Below are positions 31,747-40,224 of a DNA stretch of 64,000 nt, piece by piece. The stretch lies in assembly GCA_963803775.1 (NCBI GenBank), contig CAWDNS010000002.1:372001-436000 (forward strand), written 5' to 3'. Source of the stretch: JABCZH01 sp963803775. Its GTDB lineage: Bacteria; Acidobacteriota; Terriglobia; Terriglobales; Acidobacteriaceae. The translations under genes were made by a program, and so were the position numbers. The number at the start of each line of letters is the position of its first letter. The stretch's first letter is position 1. The notes below the pieces were generated by a model. That model worked only from the letters and a program-made list of their open reading frames with translations. It had not been told where the DNA came from and ran no database searches.

Positions 31747-32955
31747 CTACCCGGTTGTGCGTAGGCGTCCGAGCGCTTGGACTGCGATGACGCTGGCGTA
31801 CGCCGCCAACAGCAGTATCATCGGTTCAGCGGGATGCCGATACCAGCCGCCGTTGTGGGTGAGGTAGTAGACGAAGGGAAATATCGCCATCACGATGGCG
31901 TAAGGCGCGGCGATCAGGCCTTTCCGCCGCAGCACCGTGAACATGCCACACCATGCCAGGGCGCTTAACAATATCCATACGGAGCCATCGGGCGTGGTCC
32001 AGAACCTATAGAAACGCTGGGCTGACAGGCGTAGGAACGACCCCGGATGTTGGCGAATAAACTCCCTCGCGACCTGACCCTTATGGTCCATGAAATGCAA
32101 CTCTCCCTGTAGGCTGTAGTCCGCGACCATGTGTTGGAAGTCATCGCCATTCAAGCGCGCCTCGCCCTCATGATTACCGATCCACAACTCGAGTCCGAAA
32201 TTGTCTCGGACCGGCATCAGGCGGTGGAAGACTTCATAGTTACGAATCGTCCAGGGCAATAAGACAAGGACAAAAATTCCGATCGATGCCAGGAGAAGAT
32301 TGCCGCACGACTGCCCACGCTGCCGGTAGCTGATCCACAACCAAATCCAGAAGAATAGAAACACCGAGAGAAGAGTGGTGTTGGTAAGAGCCGCCACTGC
32401 CGCCAGAAAACCAAACAACAGCCACAACGGTGCGCTTGGCACTTTCAGCTTGGGCAACACCAGCAGGGCGAGCAACAGCAATAAAGCGGACAAGCTGCTC
32501 TCCCAAAGGCGCACCGCGACTGCGGCTTCGTACATCCAACAGGCCCACACCCAAGCCGCGAGAACACCAGCCAGCGAACCGAAATCACGTTTCCCCAGCC
32601 GCAGAACCATTACTGCCGTCAGGCTGGACACAACTGCGTTGAGGCCCACCGCAACCCAAAGGGAGCGATAACTGTAGGCCCCGGCCAGTTTGAAGATTCC
32701 CGCGACCAGAAACGGATAGATCGGCGGCTGTTGGGCGGTGGGAATCAGCGGCGTGTTCGGCCAAGGCGAGCTATAGCCATACCCGGACACCAAGGCCCAG
32801 GCGATTCGTGACGGCTCGTTGTAGCGGTAGAAATAGTCCCAAGCCTTTTGCGGAAGAAGCTGGGCCAGCACCCACATTCGCATCGTCAGTGCGACCAGAA
32901 AAACTACCCATGGAGACTCTGTGATTCGCAAAACAGTGCGGGGGATGTTGGCCAT
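31747..32955 (-). CDS. GT-C / ArnT-like membrane glycosyltransferase
   Basis: 402 residues with about 9-10 membrane segments. The first loop has YRYNEPSRIAWALVSGYGYSSPW and PTAQQPPIYPFLVAGIF, the pattern of GT39/GT83-type enzymes (ArnT, PMT) that take sugars from polyprenyl phosphates. LPWTIRNYEVFHRLMPVRDNFG near residue 225-245 is a family block. The short C-terminus lacks the extra soluble domain seen in the protein at 28071. It lies between an esterase and the GT2 gene in the same array. Confidence 0.8.
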   Translation of the reverse strand: MANIPRTVLRITESPWVVFLVALTMRMWVLAQLLPQKAWDYFYRYNEPSRIAWALVSGYGYSSPWPNTPLIPTAQQPPIYPFLVAGIFKLAGAYSYRSLWVAVGLNAVVSSLTAVMVLRLGKRDFGSLAGVLAAWVWACWMYEAAVAVRLWESSLSALLLLLALLVLPKLKVPSAPLWLLFGFLAAVAALTNTTLLSVFLFFWIWLWISYRQRGQSCGNLLLASIGIFVLVLLPWTIRNYEVFHRLMPVRDNFGLELWIGNHEGEARLNGDDFQHMVADYSLQGELHFMDHKGQVAREFIRQHPGSFLRLSAQRFYRFWTTPDGSVWILLSALAWCGMFTVLRRKGLIAAPYAIVMAIFPFVYYLTHNGGWYRHPAEPMILLLAAYASVIAVQALGRLRTTG

Positions 32956-33001
32956 GGGTGCATCGCATTGTAGCAGCGGCTCGACCCGGCTTCAGGACAC
33001 G

Positions 33002-33862
33002 CTAATTGGCAAACAGGAAGCTCAGAGCTTCTGGAAACCGTTTGCCCCATTCCCTTTCGTTGTGTGTGGCGTCGACGTCGATCCTTACCCTGAGCCGCTC
33101 GTCCCCGAGTCCGGCGTGTTGCATGATTCGCTGGAGTTCACGAACATCTTCGACTACCTGCCGATCTTTGTCTTCACGCCCGGCCTCGCGCGTTCCAACA
33201 CCAATGGCAATCTTTTCGGGCCATTGCCGGAAGTAGTGGCTGTACTTCAATATTCGCCGGTTTGAAATGAACAGAGACGGACTCTCCAGCAGCAGGCGAC
33301 TGAATGTGCCCGGACGGTCCATCACGGTGTACAGCGAAATCAGAGCGCCCAGCGACGAGCCTCCCAGCCCCGTATTTTCTGCTCCGCTGGCGATCCGATA
33401 GCGTTCATCGACGAACGGCATGACTTCATTCATCAGGAAATCTGGATAGCGTTTCCCTTGGGGACGCAGGACTGGCGGACTAAACGACCGGTAGGGCAGA
33501 AATTCCTTGATGCGGTCAACCCCAGTGTTGTCAATTCCGACGATGATAAGCGGCGAAACCTTCCCTTCTCGAATCAATCGATCAGCAGTTTCGTCCACTT
33601 GCCACTCCACGCCCGCAAATGCGGTCGCGCGGTCGAACAGGTTCTGCCCGTCGTTGAGGTAAAAGACGGGATAGTGTCGCATCGCATTCTCCGGCGCATC
33701 GTAATCGGGTGGCAACCAGATACGCAGCATGCGGGTATTGCGATAGATGCGGCTGGAGAATTCGTGCAAGCGAAGGTCACCGACGACTGATGAAGCACCG
33801 GGAGGCACTAGCCCTCCCACTTTCGCTTCCTTTATTTCGTCCGTGAGGCGCTCTGAGGACAT
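33002..33862 (-). CDS. Esterase of the Fes/EsterD-like alpha/beta hydrolase family
   Basis: 286 residues. The fold is shown by RIWLPPDYDAPENAMRHYPVFYLNDGQNLFD, then the nucleophile elbow TGLGGSSLGALISLY (GSSLG, Ser near residue 171). DATHNEREWGKRFPEAL supplies the catalytic His near the C-terminus. This is the putative-esterase family (PF00756: Fes, antigen 85, EsterD). No signal peptide, so cytoplasmic. It may remove or transfer an acyl group from the product of this array; it is 7 bases downstream of VKOR. Confidence 0.82.
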   Translation of the reverse strand: MSSERLTDEIKEAKVGGLVPPGASSVVGDLRLHEFSSRIYRNTRMLRIWLPPDYDAPENAMRHYPVFYLNDGQNLFDRATAFAGVEWQVDETADRLIREGKVSPLIIVGIDNTGVDRIKEFLPYRSFSPPVLRPQGKRYPDFLMNEVMPFVDERYRIASGAENTGLGGSSLGALISLYTVMDRPGTFSRLLLESPSLFISNRRILKYSHYFRQWPEKIAIGVGTREAGREDKDRQVVEDVRELQRIMQHAGLGDERLRVRIDVDATHNEREWGKRFPEALSFLFAN

Positions 33863-33868
33863 GTGGAG

Positions 33869-34321
33869 TCAGGAACGCCGCATCGCGCTCGCCACCAGAA
33901 ACGACGAAAGCCCGGTGATCAGAGTAATCACAGTAAGCGACGAAAGGCACAGGATGCACCACGTGGCTAACACGAAAGCTTCAATGTAGGTGAGATACAG
34001 GGCAAAGCTCAGTCCTGCCACGGAAGCAATCAGCAATATGGCTGGTGCTTCGGACTTCGCACGATACACGGTCGACAGCGCCAGCAGACCGGCATATCCA
34101 AAAATGCCGATGAGGGCATCGGGGACGCCAAGAATCGTCGAATAAATACTGCGGTTCACAATGTCGCAGTTGAAACTCTGGCCAAAATCACAATAGGTGG
34201 TCTGGGAGGTCCCGTAGTGGTGATGCAGCGAAACTGACGAGACCACGATTCCCGCCAATGCCAGCGTCGCAATAACCATAAAAACTCGCCGCACCGCATT
34301 GGTGAATACAGCGCCGCTCAT
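33869..34321 (-). CDS. VKOR-family disulfide-generating membrane protein
   Basis: 150 residues with four membrane segments. All four functional cysteines are visible: the loop pair C44 (TYCDFG) and C52 (FNCDIV), and the quinone-side C122-I-L-C125 (WCILC). VKOR makes disulfides by passing electrons to quinone, replacing DsbB. The start at 34321 (MSGAVF) overlaps the stop of the thioredoxin-like gene (ATGA), so translational coupling is likely. In cyanobacteria and some other bacteria the two are fused in one chain; here they are split but coupled. Confidence 0.9.
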   Translation of the reverse strand: MSGAVFTNAVRRVFMVIATLALAGIVVSSVSLHHHYGTSQTTYCDFGQSFNCDIVNRSIYSTILGVPDALIGIFGYAGLLALSTVYRAKSEAPAILLIASVAGLSFALYLTYIEAFVLATWCILCLSSLTVITLITGLSSFLVASAMRRS

Positions 34322-34743
34322 GGCAGAGGACATCCGGTTGCCTCGCTTAGAAACTCCAGCGGATGAGCGCCTTCGACCCTGGCGCCATCGGCGAAAGTCC
34401 ACGTAGGAAAATGCTTAACGCTCGCATCAACGCAGACCTGTGCCTCGGCCTGTGAACCTTTGATTCCGCATTCCACGTACGGGGCATACTGAAAAGATGA
34501 ACCGAACATTTCCTTCTGGTCAGCGCAGTGCGGGCACCAATAGGCGCCGTACATCTTGGCACCCTTGGTGCCGAGACACTGGGCAAAAGCATCCATGCGG
34601 ATGTTTTGCTTATGCCGCAGGAGAAGGTAAAGCCCAGCGCTGACGGCTACGATGGCCACAACAACGACAATCTTGAGCACTAACGGTTGGGCCTGTGCAT
34701 CACGGTTCCGATCCTGCTTACGTTGCTTTCGCTTCTCTGACAT
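34318..34743 (-). CDS. Membrane-anchored thioredoxin-like partner of VKOR
   Basis: 141 residues from the ATG at 34743. A basic N-terminus is followed by one membrane helix (residues about 21-42), then a short thioredoxin-like domain with C70-P-H-C73 (YWCPHC) and the cis-Pro block HFPTW (residues 111-115). Further cysteines at 92, 104 and 138 may form a second pair. It matches the thioredoxin half of VKOR-Trx fusions and should oxidise exported proteins using VKOR. The stop overlaps the VKOR start. It begins 11 bases after the lipid kinase gene ends. Confidence 0.85.
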   Translation of the reverse strand: MSEKRKQRKQDRNRDAQAQPLVLKIVVVVAIVAVSAGLYLLLRHKQNIRMDAFAQCLGTKGAKMYGAYWCPHCADQKEMFGSSFQYAPYVECGIKGSQAEAQVCVDASVKHFPTWTFADGARVEGAHPLEFLSEATGCPLP

Positions 34744-34754
34744 GGCAACAATTT

Positions 34755-35657
34755 TTATACCACGACATTGATGGCGGAAGGCAGAACATCCAGGACCTGA
34801 CACTGGATGCTCATTACTTCTCCGTCTACCATCACATCCACCGGCGCGTCGAGCTCGAAGTCGATGCGCTTTGCTGCATACCGCTCGGCCAGCGGATGGT
34901 TGATGTGGGTGCCGTCATAAAGAGTCGGCAGCTTGCGGACCAGTTCGATTCTGCCGATCGGCCCCCAGCGCACATATTCAATCAGCCCATCGTTCACTTC
35001 CGCCCTGGGAGCGATCATCATGGTACCGCCGGTGAACTTACTGTTGTTAAAGGTCAAAAACAAGCACGGACGGCGGTCGAGTTCTCTTTGTTGATCGATG
35101 CGCAGCGGAAAAGGCCGGCGGCGCAAGCGGCTCAGTGAAATGAAAATGGACGCCTGGTAACCGAGTTCGCCCCATGCGCTAAAGCGGCGAGCGCGTAGCG
35201 TGGCTACGTCAGCCGCAAACCCGACGCTCAGCAGGTTGATGTAATGGATGACGCCGTTCGCATGCTGCATGCGGAGAACGTCACAAGGTTGAGAGCGCCC
35301 TGCCAGCAGGGCTTCGATGGCGTGCTCCACTCCGCGATCAGCGAAGTCACGCAGAAATGAGTTCCCGGTGCCGAGAGGAAGAAAAGCGAGCGTGGGGCGA
35401 AGTGCCGATGCAGCTTGTGGAAAAAGTCCGTTGACAATTTCGTAGGAGGTTCCGTCGCCGCCAACGGCAATGAAACGACTGCGCCCTTGGGCGTAGGCAT
35501 CGCGGGCGATTTGTGTAGCGTGACCTGGCCCGCTGGTCTCGGCAACTTCCACGGAAACACCGCCGGCCCGGAGGCGCTCGAGTGCTGGTCCTACCAGCTT
35601 GCGGCAGCGCCCACCGCCGGCGGCGGGATTCACCACTGCCAGAAACGCTTCCGTCAC
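34755..35657 (-). CDS. Diacylglycerol-kinase-family lipid kinase
   Basis: 300 residues, starting at GTG 35657, which overlaps the stop of the acyl ligase gene (GTGA). The DAGK catalytic domain opens with AVVNPAAGGGRCRKLVGPAL and holds the nucleotide motif AVGGDGTSYEIVNGL and LPLGTGNSF. The second domain has MMIAPRAEVNDGLIEY and ends with DVMVDGEV. This is the DgkB/YegS-type family, which phosphorylates diacylglycerol, or a related hydroxylated lipid, from ATP. Inside this array a lipid alcohol is the natural guess. Confidence 0.9.
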   Translation of the reverse strand: MTEAFLAVVNPAAGGGRCRKLVGPALERLRAGGVSVEVAETSGPGHATQIARDAYAQGRSRFIAVGGDGTSYEIVNGLFPQAASALRPTLAFLPLGTGNSFLRDFADRGVEHAIEALLAGRSQPCDVLRMQHANGVIHYINLLSVGFAADVATLRARRFSAWGELGYQASIFISLSRLRRRPFPLRIDQQRELDRRPCLFLTFNNSKFTGGTMMIAPRAEVNDGLIEYVRWGPIGRIELVRKLPTLYDGTHINHPLAERYAAKRIDFELDAPVDVMVDGEVMSIQCQVLDVLPSAINVVV

Positions 35658-37366
35658 AGTTCGACCACCGCTGTCGCACGGTCTAGATGTTTGCCAATTT
35701 CTTCGGCCAGCAGGTTCCTTTTGATCTTCATCGACGCAGTGCGCGGGAAATCTTCGTTCCAGATCAAGTATCCACCAACACGTTTAAAATCAGGCAGCTT
35801 TCGGTTGCGGGCAACAATATCGGCCTTCAGGGGCTCATCAAATTGCTGATTCTGATCCAAACGTAACACGAGGATCAGTGTTTCGCGCCCCAGTTGCTTG
35901 TCCGGCCAAATATAGTTGGCGGCGAACACACAATATTCTTTTGCCGCCAGACCATCAAATACACTCTCAATATCCTCGGGATAAATGTTCTTGCCGCCCT
36001 CGGTGACGATCATGTTCTTCTTGCGCCCGAACAGTTGCAAATGGCCGGTGGCATCGAAGCGGCCGAGATCGCCAGTTAAGAGCCAGCCGTCGACAATGGT
36101 TTCCGCTGTCAGCTCAGGATCATCAAGGTAATAGGCCATTATCGTCTTGCTGTGCGCGGCTACTTCTCCGATTCCGTCGGCATCGGGATTAAGAATCCGC
36201 AAATCCACTCCCGGCAAAGGTTTACCCACGGTGTCCGCCCGGAAGGGTTGGAAATCATTGAGCGTGAGAGACGTTCCAGCCTCTGTGAGGCCGTATCCAT
36301 TGGCCACGGGGATGCCGAGATCGTAGAAGAATTGCAAGGTCGAAGGTTCCATGAACGCACCGCCAGTGAACATGGCCAACAGTTCCCCGCCAAATCCATC
36401 ATGCACCTGCGGCAGCAGTTTCCGGCTTCGCCGAATGTTGAGACGCTTGCGCGCGAACACGCGATTCAGCCAGATCATCCGGTTCAGTAAGAAGCGTTTT
36501 GCGGGCGAAAGCTCCCGGAACTTGGCTTTCAACCCCCGCTCCAGATTCTTCAGCACCATGGGAACCAGGCTGACGTAGGTGATTTTGTACTTCACGAAAG
36601 CATCGCGCACGAATTCCGGGCGCAAGGTCCGCAGGTGAACCACACACGCTCCGCACACGAACGGCCCGATGAAACCCACCATAAAATCGATGGCATGATT
36701 TGTGGGAAGGATGCTCAGGTAACGCACCCCCGGCCAGAACGAATACCAGGCGGTCAGAGATTTGCATTGTTCGAGATAATTCTCGTGGGTGAGCACGCAT
36801 CCCTTGGGCCGTCCGCCAGTGCCCGAGGAATACACGATGCAGGCAATGTCGTCTCGTTTGCGCAATAGAAATTCCGGATCGCCCTTACGGCGAAATTCCT
36901 CCCAACGAAATGCGCCAGCCAGGTCAGCGCCCAAAGGCGCTTCCGTTACCAATACAGTTTTGAGTTTGTGGCTTGAGAACTCCGGTGCACGGGTGACAGC
37001 CCGCCAAAGATGGTACTCAATCACCAGAACCTTCGCCTGGGAATGAGCCAGTAGTTGCAGATGTTCGGTCGCCGTGAGTTTGTAGTCCAGTGGAACCAGC
37101 ACCCCGCCGATGTGAAAAATGGCGTACGCGGAAATCAGCCACTTGGACTGATTGGTCATGATGATGCCGGCGCGATCTCCGGCTTGGAAGTCAGCATCCT
37201 GCAATGCGCGTGCCAATGGCTGGGCGGTTTCCTTGAAATCCGAATAAGTGAGGCGTGTCTTTTCCCGGTTGCGGTCGGACTCAATCAGGCAAATTTCGTT
37301 GGGCCAGCGCTCGAGTGCGTCGCGCAAGGCCGCGCCTAGACAACTGTACTGGTCAAGATTGAGCAT
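35654..37366 (-). CDS. Acyl-adenylating enzyme (AMP-dependent acyl ligase)
   Basis: 570 residues of the ANL superfamily. Phosphate loop CIVYSSGTGGRPKGCVLTHEN; the adenine block YGLTEAGTSL; TGDLGRFD with the ribose Asp; and the C-terminal catalytic Lys in SMKIKRNLL. MLNLDQYSCLGAALRDALERWP is typical of fatty acyl-AMP/CoA ligases. It activates a carboxylic acid as the adenylate and passes it to CoA or an ACP. An ACP gene lies 72 bases upstream in the same operon, so ACP is a likely acceptor. A second ligase lies at 38543. Confidence 0.9.
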   Translation of the reverse strand: MLNLDQYSCLGAALRDALERWPNEICLIESDRNREKTRLTYSDFKETAQPLARALQDADFQAGDRAGIIMTNQSKWLISAYAIFHIGGVLVPLDYKLTATEHLQLLAHSQAKVLVIEYHLWRAVTRAPEFSSHKLKTVLVTEAPLGADLAGAFRWEEFRRKGDPEFLLRKRDDIACIVYSSGTGGRPKGCVLTHENYLEQCKSLTAWYSFWPGVRYLSILPTNHAIDFMVGFIGPFVCGACVVHLRTLRPEFVRDAFVKYKITYVSLVPMVLKNLERGLKAKFRELSPAKRFLLNRMIWLNRVFARKRLNIRRSRKLLPQVHDGFGGELLAMFTGGAFMEPSTLQFFYDLGIPVANGYGLTEAGTSLTLNDFQPFRADTVGKPLPGVDLRILNPDADGIGEVAAHSKTIMAYYLDDPELTAETIVDGWLLTGDLGRFDATGHLQLFGRKKNMIVTEGGKNIYPEDIESVFDGLAAKEYCVFAANYIWPDKQLGRETLILVLRLDQNQQFDEPLKADIVARNRKLPDFKRVGGYLIWNEDFPRTASMKIKRNLLAEEIGKHLDRATAVVEL

Positions 37367-37437
37367 GAAAGATCTTCTATTTCACCACAGACACGCGGGA
37401 GGACCGAAGAAAGCTAGTTATCAACTCACCACTCCGC

Positions 37438-37686
37438 TTATAGCCTTGCCTGAATGCGATCGGCCAAAGTGCGAAAGTCCGAGACTCCTTGCAACTCGTA
37501 GTCCGGTAACTCAATGCGGAAATGGTTCTCCAACTTGGTGAGGAGGTCGAGAGCCTGCAGGCTGTCGATGCCCAGGGTCTTGAAAAAATCATCGTCGGGA
37601 CCGAGTTTCTGCCGCGGCACCTTGAAGTGGGCGGCGGCGAGAGTAAGGATTTCGTCCAGGGTTTTATCAATCGTCGTCATGGGCAT
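37438..37686 (-). CDS. Acyl carrier protein
   Basis: 82 residues. The phosphopantetheine site is GIDSLQALDLL, with Ser at residue 42. The helices are acidic, as usual (PDDDFFKTLG, TKLENHFRIELP). It is a stand-alone carrier, different from the housekeeping AcpP because it is flanked by two acyl-AMP ligases and a crotonase rather than fab genes. The start at 37686 is preceded by AGAGGACATGCG; an ATG six bases further in is also possible. A function as the thioester platform for this cluster is inferred. Confidence 0.9.
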   Translation of the reverse strand: MPMTTIDKTLDEILTLAAAHFKVPRQKLGPDDDFFKTLGIDSLQALDLLTKLENHFRIELPDYELQGVSDFRTLADRIQARL

Positions 37687-37708
37687 CGCATGTCCTCTAG
37701 AAAACATT

Positions 37709-38512
37709 TCACGGCAAATATGGCAATGCGTCAGTACTCTCCACGAACCTCCGCAGACCGGCATCCACTGCGGGACGTGTAAAAAGCTCGCAGAAAAGAT
37801 CGATCTCTCGCTTCAATTCGTCGTAGGGAATCGGTTTGATGAATTTCTTTGCCGCCGCCGCTGTCGTTCGGTCGAATTTCTTTAGTTGAGCCGCGGTCGC
37901 CCGCGCTGCTCTCAAAGCTTCTCCCTCGCCCACTACCTGGCTTACCAAGCCAATCTGTTGGGCTTTGGTGGCATTAAAGCTGCGGCCGGTCAAGAGAAGA
38001 TCGCGGACAACCGCATTCCCCAGATCTCTTTTCAGTCGCGGGATGCCACCAAAGCTGGGGATCAGCCCCAGCCGCAACTCTGGAAAGCAGAAACGCGCCA
38101 TCTTGTCTGCGATGATGAGATCGCAGGTCAAGGCCAGTTCAAACCCTCCACCAAACGTAACTCCATGCACTGCTGCAATGGTCGTAAGCGGCGAAGCGTC
38201 AATCGCATTCATCACAGCGTGAATGCGTTCCACGTGGTCGCGCACTCCCTTTAGGGCATCGGCTTGTGCCATTTCCTTAGAACGTCGATACAGCTCCCGG
38301 AGGTCGGCTCCAGCGCAGAACCCTGGCTTGAGTTCGCTGTAGATAATCAGCGCATGGGCTTCGGCCTTCGCCGATTCCAGTTCCACAACGAATCTCTCCA
38401 GCTCTTCAAGCGTGGCGGAACCAATCTCGTTGCAGGGATCGCGGTGCAGCGCCAATTCCACGACGCCATCCTTCAATTCCCACGAAAGTGTGTTGCCTTT
38501 GAATTGGTTCAT
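37709..38512 (-). CDS. Enoyl-CoA hydratase/isomerase (crotonase)
   Basis: 267 residues. The oxyanion-hole region is PGFCAGADLREL, then VHGVTFGGGFELALTCDLIIAD with the first catalytic Glu (FELA). FPELRLGLIPSFGGIPRLKR carries the second Glu. Both glutamates of classical hydratases are therefore kept. It acts on enoyl thioesters (CoA, or possibly the ACP encoded 23 bases downstream). KPIPYDELKREIDLF near the C-terminus is the usual trimer-forming tail. Isomerase or hydrolase variants cannot be excluded. Confidence 0.9.
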   Translation of the reverse strand: MNQFKGNTLSWELKDGVVELALHRDPCNEIGSATLEELERFVVELESAKAEAHALIIYSELKPGFCAGADLRELYRRSKEMAQADALKGVRDHVERIHAVMNAIDASPLTTIAAVHGVTFGGGFELALTCDLIIADKMARFCFPELRLGLIPSFGGIPRLKRDLGNAVVRDLLLTGRSFNATKAQQIGLVSQVVGEGEALRAARATAAQLKKFDRTTAAAAKKFIKPIPYDELKREIDLFCELFTRPAVDAGLRRFVESTDALPYLP

Positions 38513-38542
38513 GAAGGTTTGTATTCCGCGCTCTTCGTGCCG

Positions 38543-40198
38543 TTAGACCGCCTGCTTCACCGCGTACATCTCTTCGATCTCGCTCTTGAATCGGGCGGCA
38601 ATCAGATCACGCTTCAACTTTCCGTTCGCAGTGAGCAGACCATTCTCTATGGAAAAAACTTCGGTGTGAATGTGGAACGCTCGAATCTGTTTGTAGTGTG
38701 GCATGCCACGATTCACCGCGTCCACCGCAGCCTGCGCCTGCTGAGGCGTCATCGCACCGGTAAATATCACCGAGAGGTAGCCTCGCCCGTTGCCCACCAG
38801 CACCGCTTGCTGCGCTCCCGGCAGGTTTTGCAGCAGCTCGTCTTCAATGGGCTCAGGAGCAATGTTGTGGCCGGAGCCGAGGATGATCAAATTCTTCATA
38901 CGGCCGATGATCTTCCAGTTTCCGCTAGCGTCCGTCTCGCCCTGATCGCCGGTATGAAACCAGCCATTGCGCAGGGTCTTGGCGCTTTCCTCCGGACGGT
39001 TCCAATATCCCTGAAAAATATTCGGACCGCGTACGACGATCTCGCCATTGTCACCCAGCTTCATTTCGATCCCACGGATGGCCGGGCCTACCCGGCCGGG
39101 TTCGACATGCTCTGGGTCGTCCATGGTACAGATCGCCGTGCTCTCGGTCAGACCATAGACTTGCAGCACCGGGATGCCGAGCATCATAAAATATTGCTGG
39201 GTCTCAACGCTGAGTGGAGCCGAACCGCAGATCAGCGCTTTCAGATTCGCTCCGATCATCTTCTCTCGGATGGTGGGGAACACGATGGATTTTGCGCACG
39301 CCAGCCACATTGAATCCGAGAGGCTCGTCTTGCATTCCTGTTTCCGCATCCAAGCAGCTTTGGCCTTGCTGTAAATGTTCTGAACCACGCCTCCGGTCTT
39401 CCAAAGTTGTTCGTCCACCGCTTTGCGGATGCGTTCGAGCAGTTGGGGAACGTTCAAAAAGTAGTCGGGAGCAGCAGCTCGGACGTCGCCCGCAAGTTTG
39501 GTCAAGTCGGTATTGAGCGTGAGCAGGCTGCCGCGCAAGAGGCAGGTCAACAGCATGATCCACGAACCGGCGAAGCAAAATGGCAGATAGTGAAACACGC
39601 GGTCCTGGCCGGGGCGCTTCTGCATGAGGGCGTCGAGCCGCTCCGAAGTGCAGCCCAGCATGTGCCCGATGTTCCCAGCGGTGAGCACAACTCCCTTAGC
39701 CTCGCCCGAAGTGCCGGAGGTGTAAATGATGGTGACGGGATCGGAATCCTCGATGCGTAAAGGACCGTTACTGCCGGGCGTCGTAGTTAAAATGTCAGCA
39801 AACAAATGCTGCGGTGGCGCGTCGAGCCATTCCTGCAGAATGCCATCGCGCAGGGCTGCATCTCCGCAGCAGATCAGCGCGGGAGCGCAGTCCTTCATCA
39901 TGACAACGAGTTCCGCTGGAGCCTGACGTGCGTACAGCGGGACAACGATCAATCCCTCGGCCATAATGGCGAGGTCGATGGCGACCCAATCGATGCTGTT
40001 ATGGCCTAACAGCGCGACGCGGTCGCCCTTCTTTAGGCCTTTCGTTGCCAGAAACGCACGGGCTTGCGCGATCGGTCTGAGGAGGCCGGTCCCTTTTACG
40101 CCCCACCTCACAATTCTCGGGTCGCTTAGCAGCTCCTCAAGGACAGTTGATTCCGCCGCCTTTTCAAGCCGAGCGAAAATGTCGTCCAGAAAGCTCAC
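38543..40198 (-). CDS. Long-chain fatty acyl-CoA/ACP synthetase (AMP-forming)
   Basis: 551 residues of the ANL superfamily, closest in style to FadD15-type synthetases. Motifs: TIIYTSGTSGEAKGVVLT (phosphate loop), YGLTESTAICT, WFHTGDQGETD and NGKLKRDLI with the catalytic Lys. The middle section carries SKAKAAWMRKQECKTSLSDS, an insertion typical of long-chain acyl-CoA synthetases. So a second activating enzyme, perhaps with another chain length than the one at 35654. It sits 31 bases upstream of the crotonase. Confidence 0.9.
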   Translation of the reverse strand: MSFLDDIFARLEKAAESTVLEELLSDPRIVRWGVKGTGLLRPIAQARAFLATKGLKKGDRVALLGHNSIDWVAIDLAIMAEGLIVVPLYARQAPAELVVMMKDCAPALICCGDAALRDGILQEWLDAPPQHLFADILTTTPGSNGPLRIEDSDPVTIIYTSGTSGEAKGVVLTAGNIGHMLGCTSERLDALMQKRPGQDRVFHYLPFCFAGSWIMLLTCLLRGSLLTLNTDLTKLAGDVRAAAPDYFLNVPQLLERIRKAVDEQLWKTGGVVQNIYSKAKAAWMRKQECKTSLSDSMWLACAKSIVFPTIREKMIGANLKALICGSAPLSVETQQYFMMLGIPVLQVYGLTESTAICTMDDPEHVEPGRVGPAIRGIEMKLGDNGEIVVRGPNIFQGYWNRPEESAKTLRNGWFHTGDQGETDASGNWKIIGRMKNLIILGSGHNIAPEPIEDELLQNLPGAQQAVLVGNGRGYLSVIFTGAMTPQQAQAAVDAVNRGMPHYKQIRAFHIHTEVFSIENGLLTANGKLKRDLIAARFKSEIEEMYAVKQAV

Positions 40199-40224
40199 GT
40201 ATGAAGGTTCCTGCGGTAACTCCG

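Noticed and set aside
38264..39313. Plus-strand open frame opposite the acyl ligase (349 codons)
   Set aside because: It mirrors the ligase and crotonase codons; no family motif.
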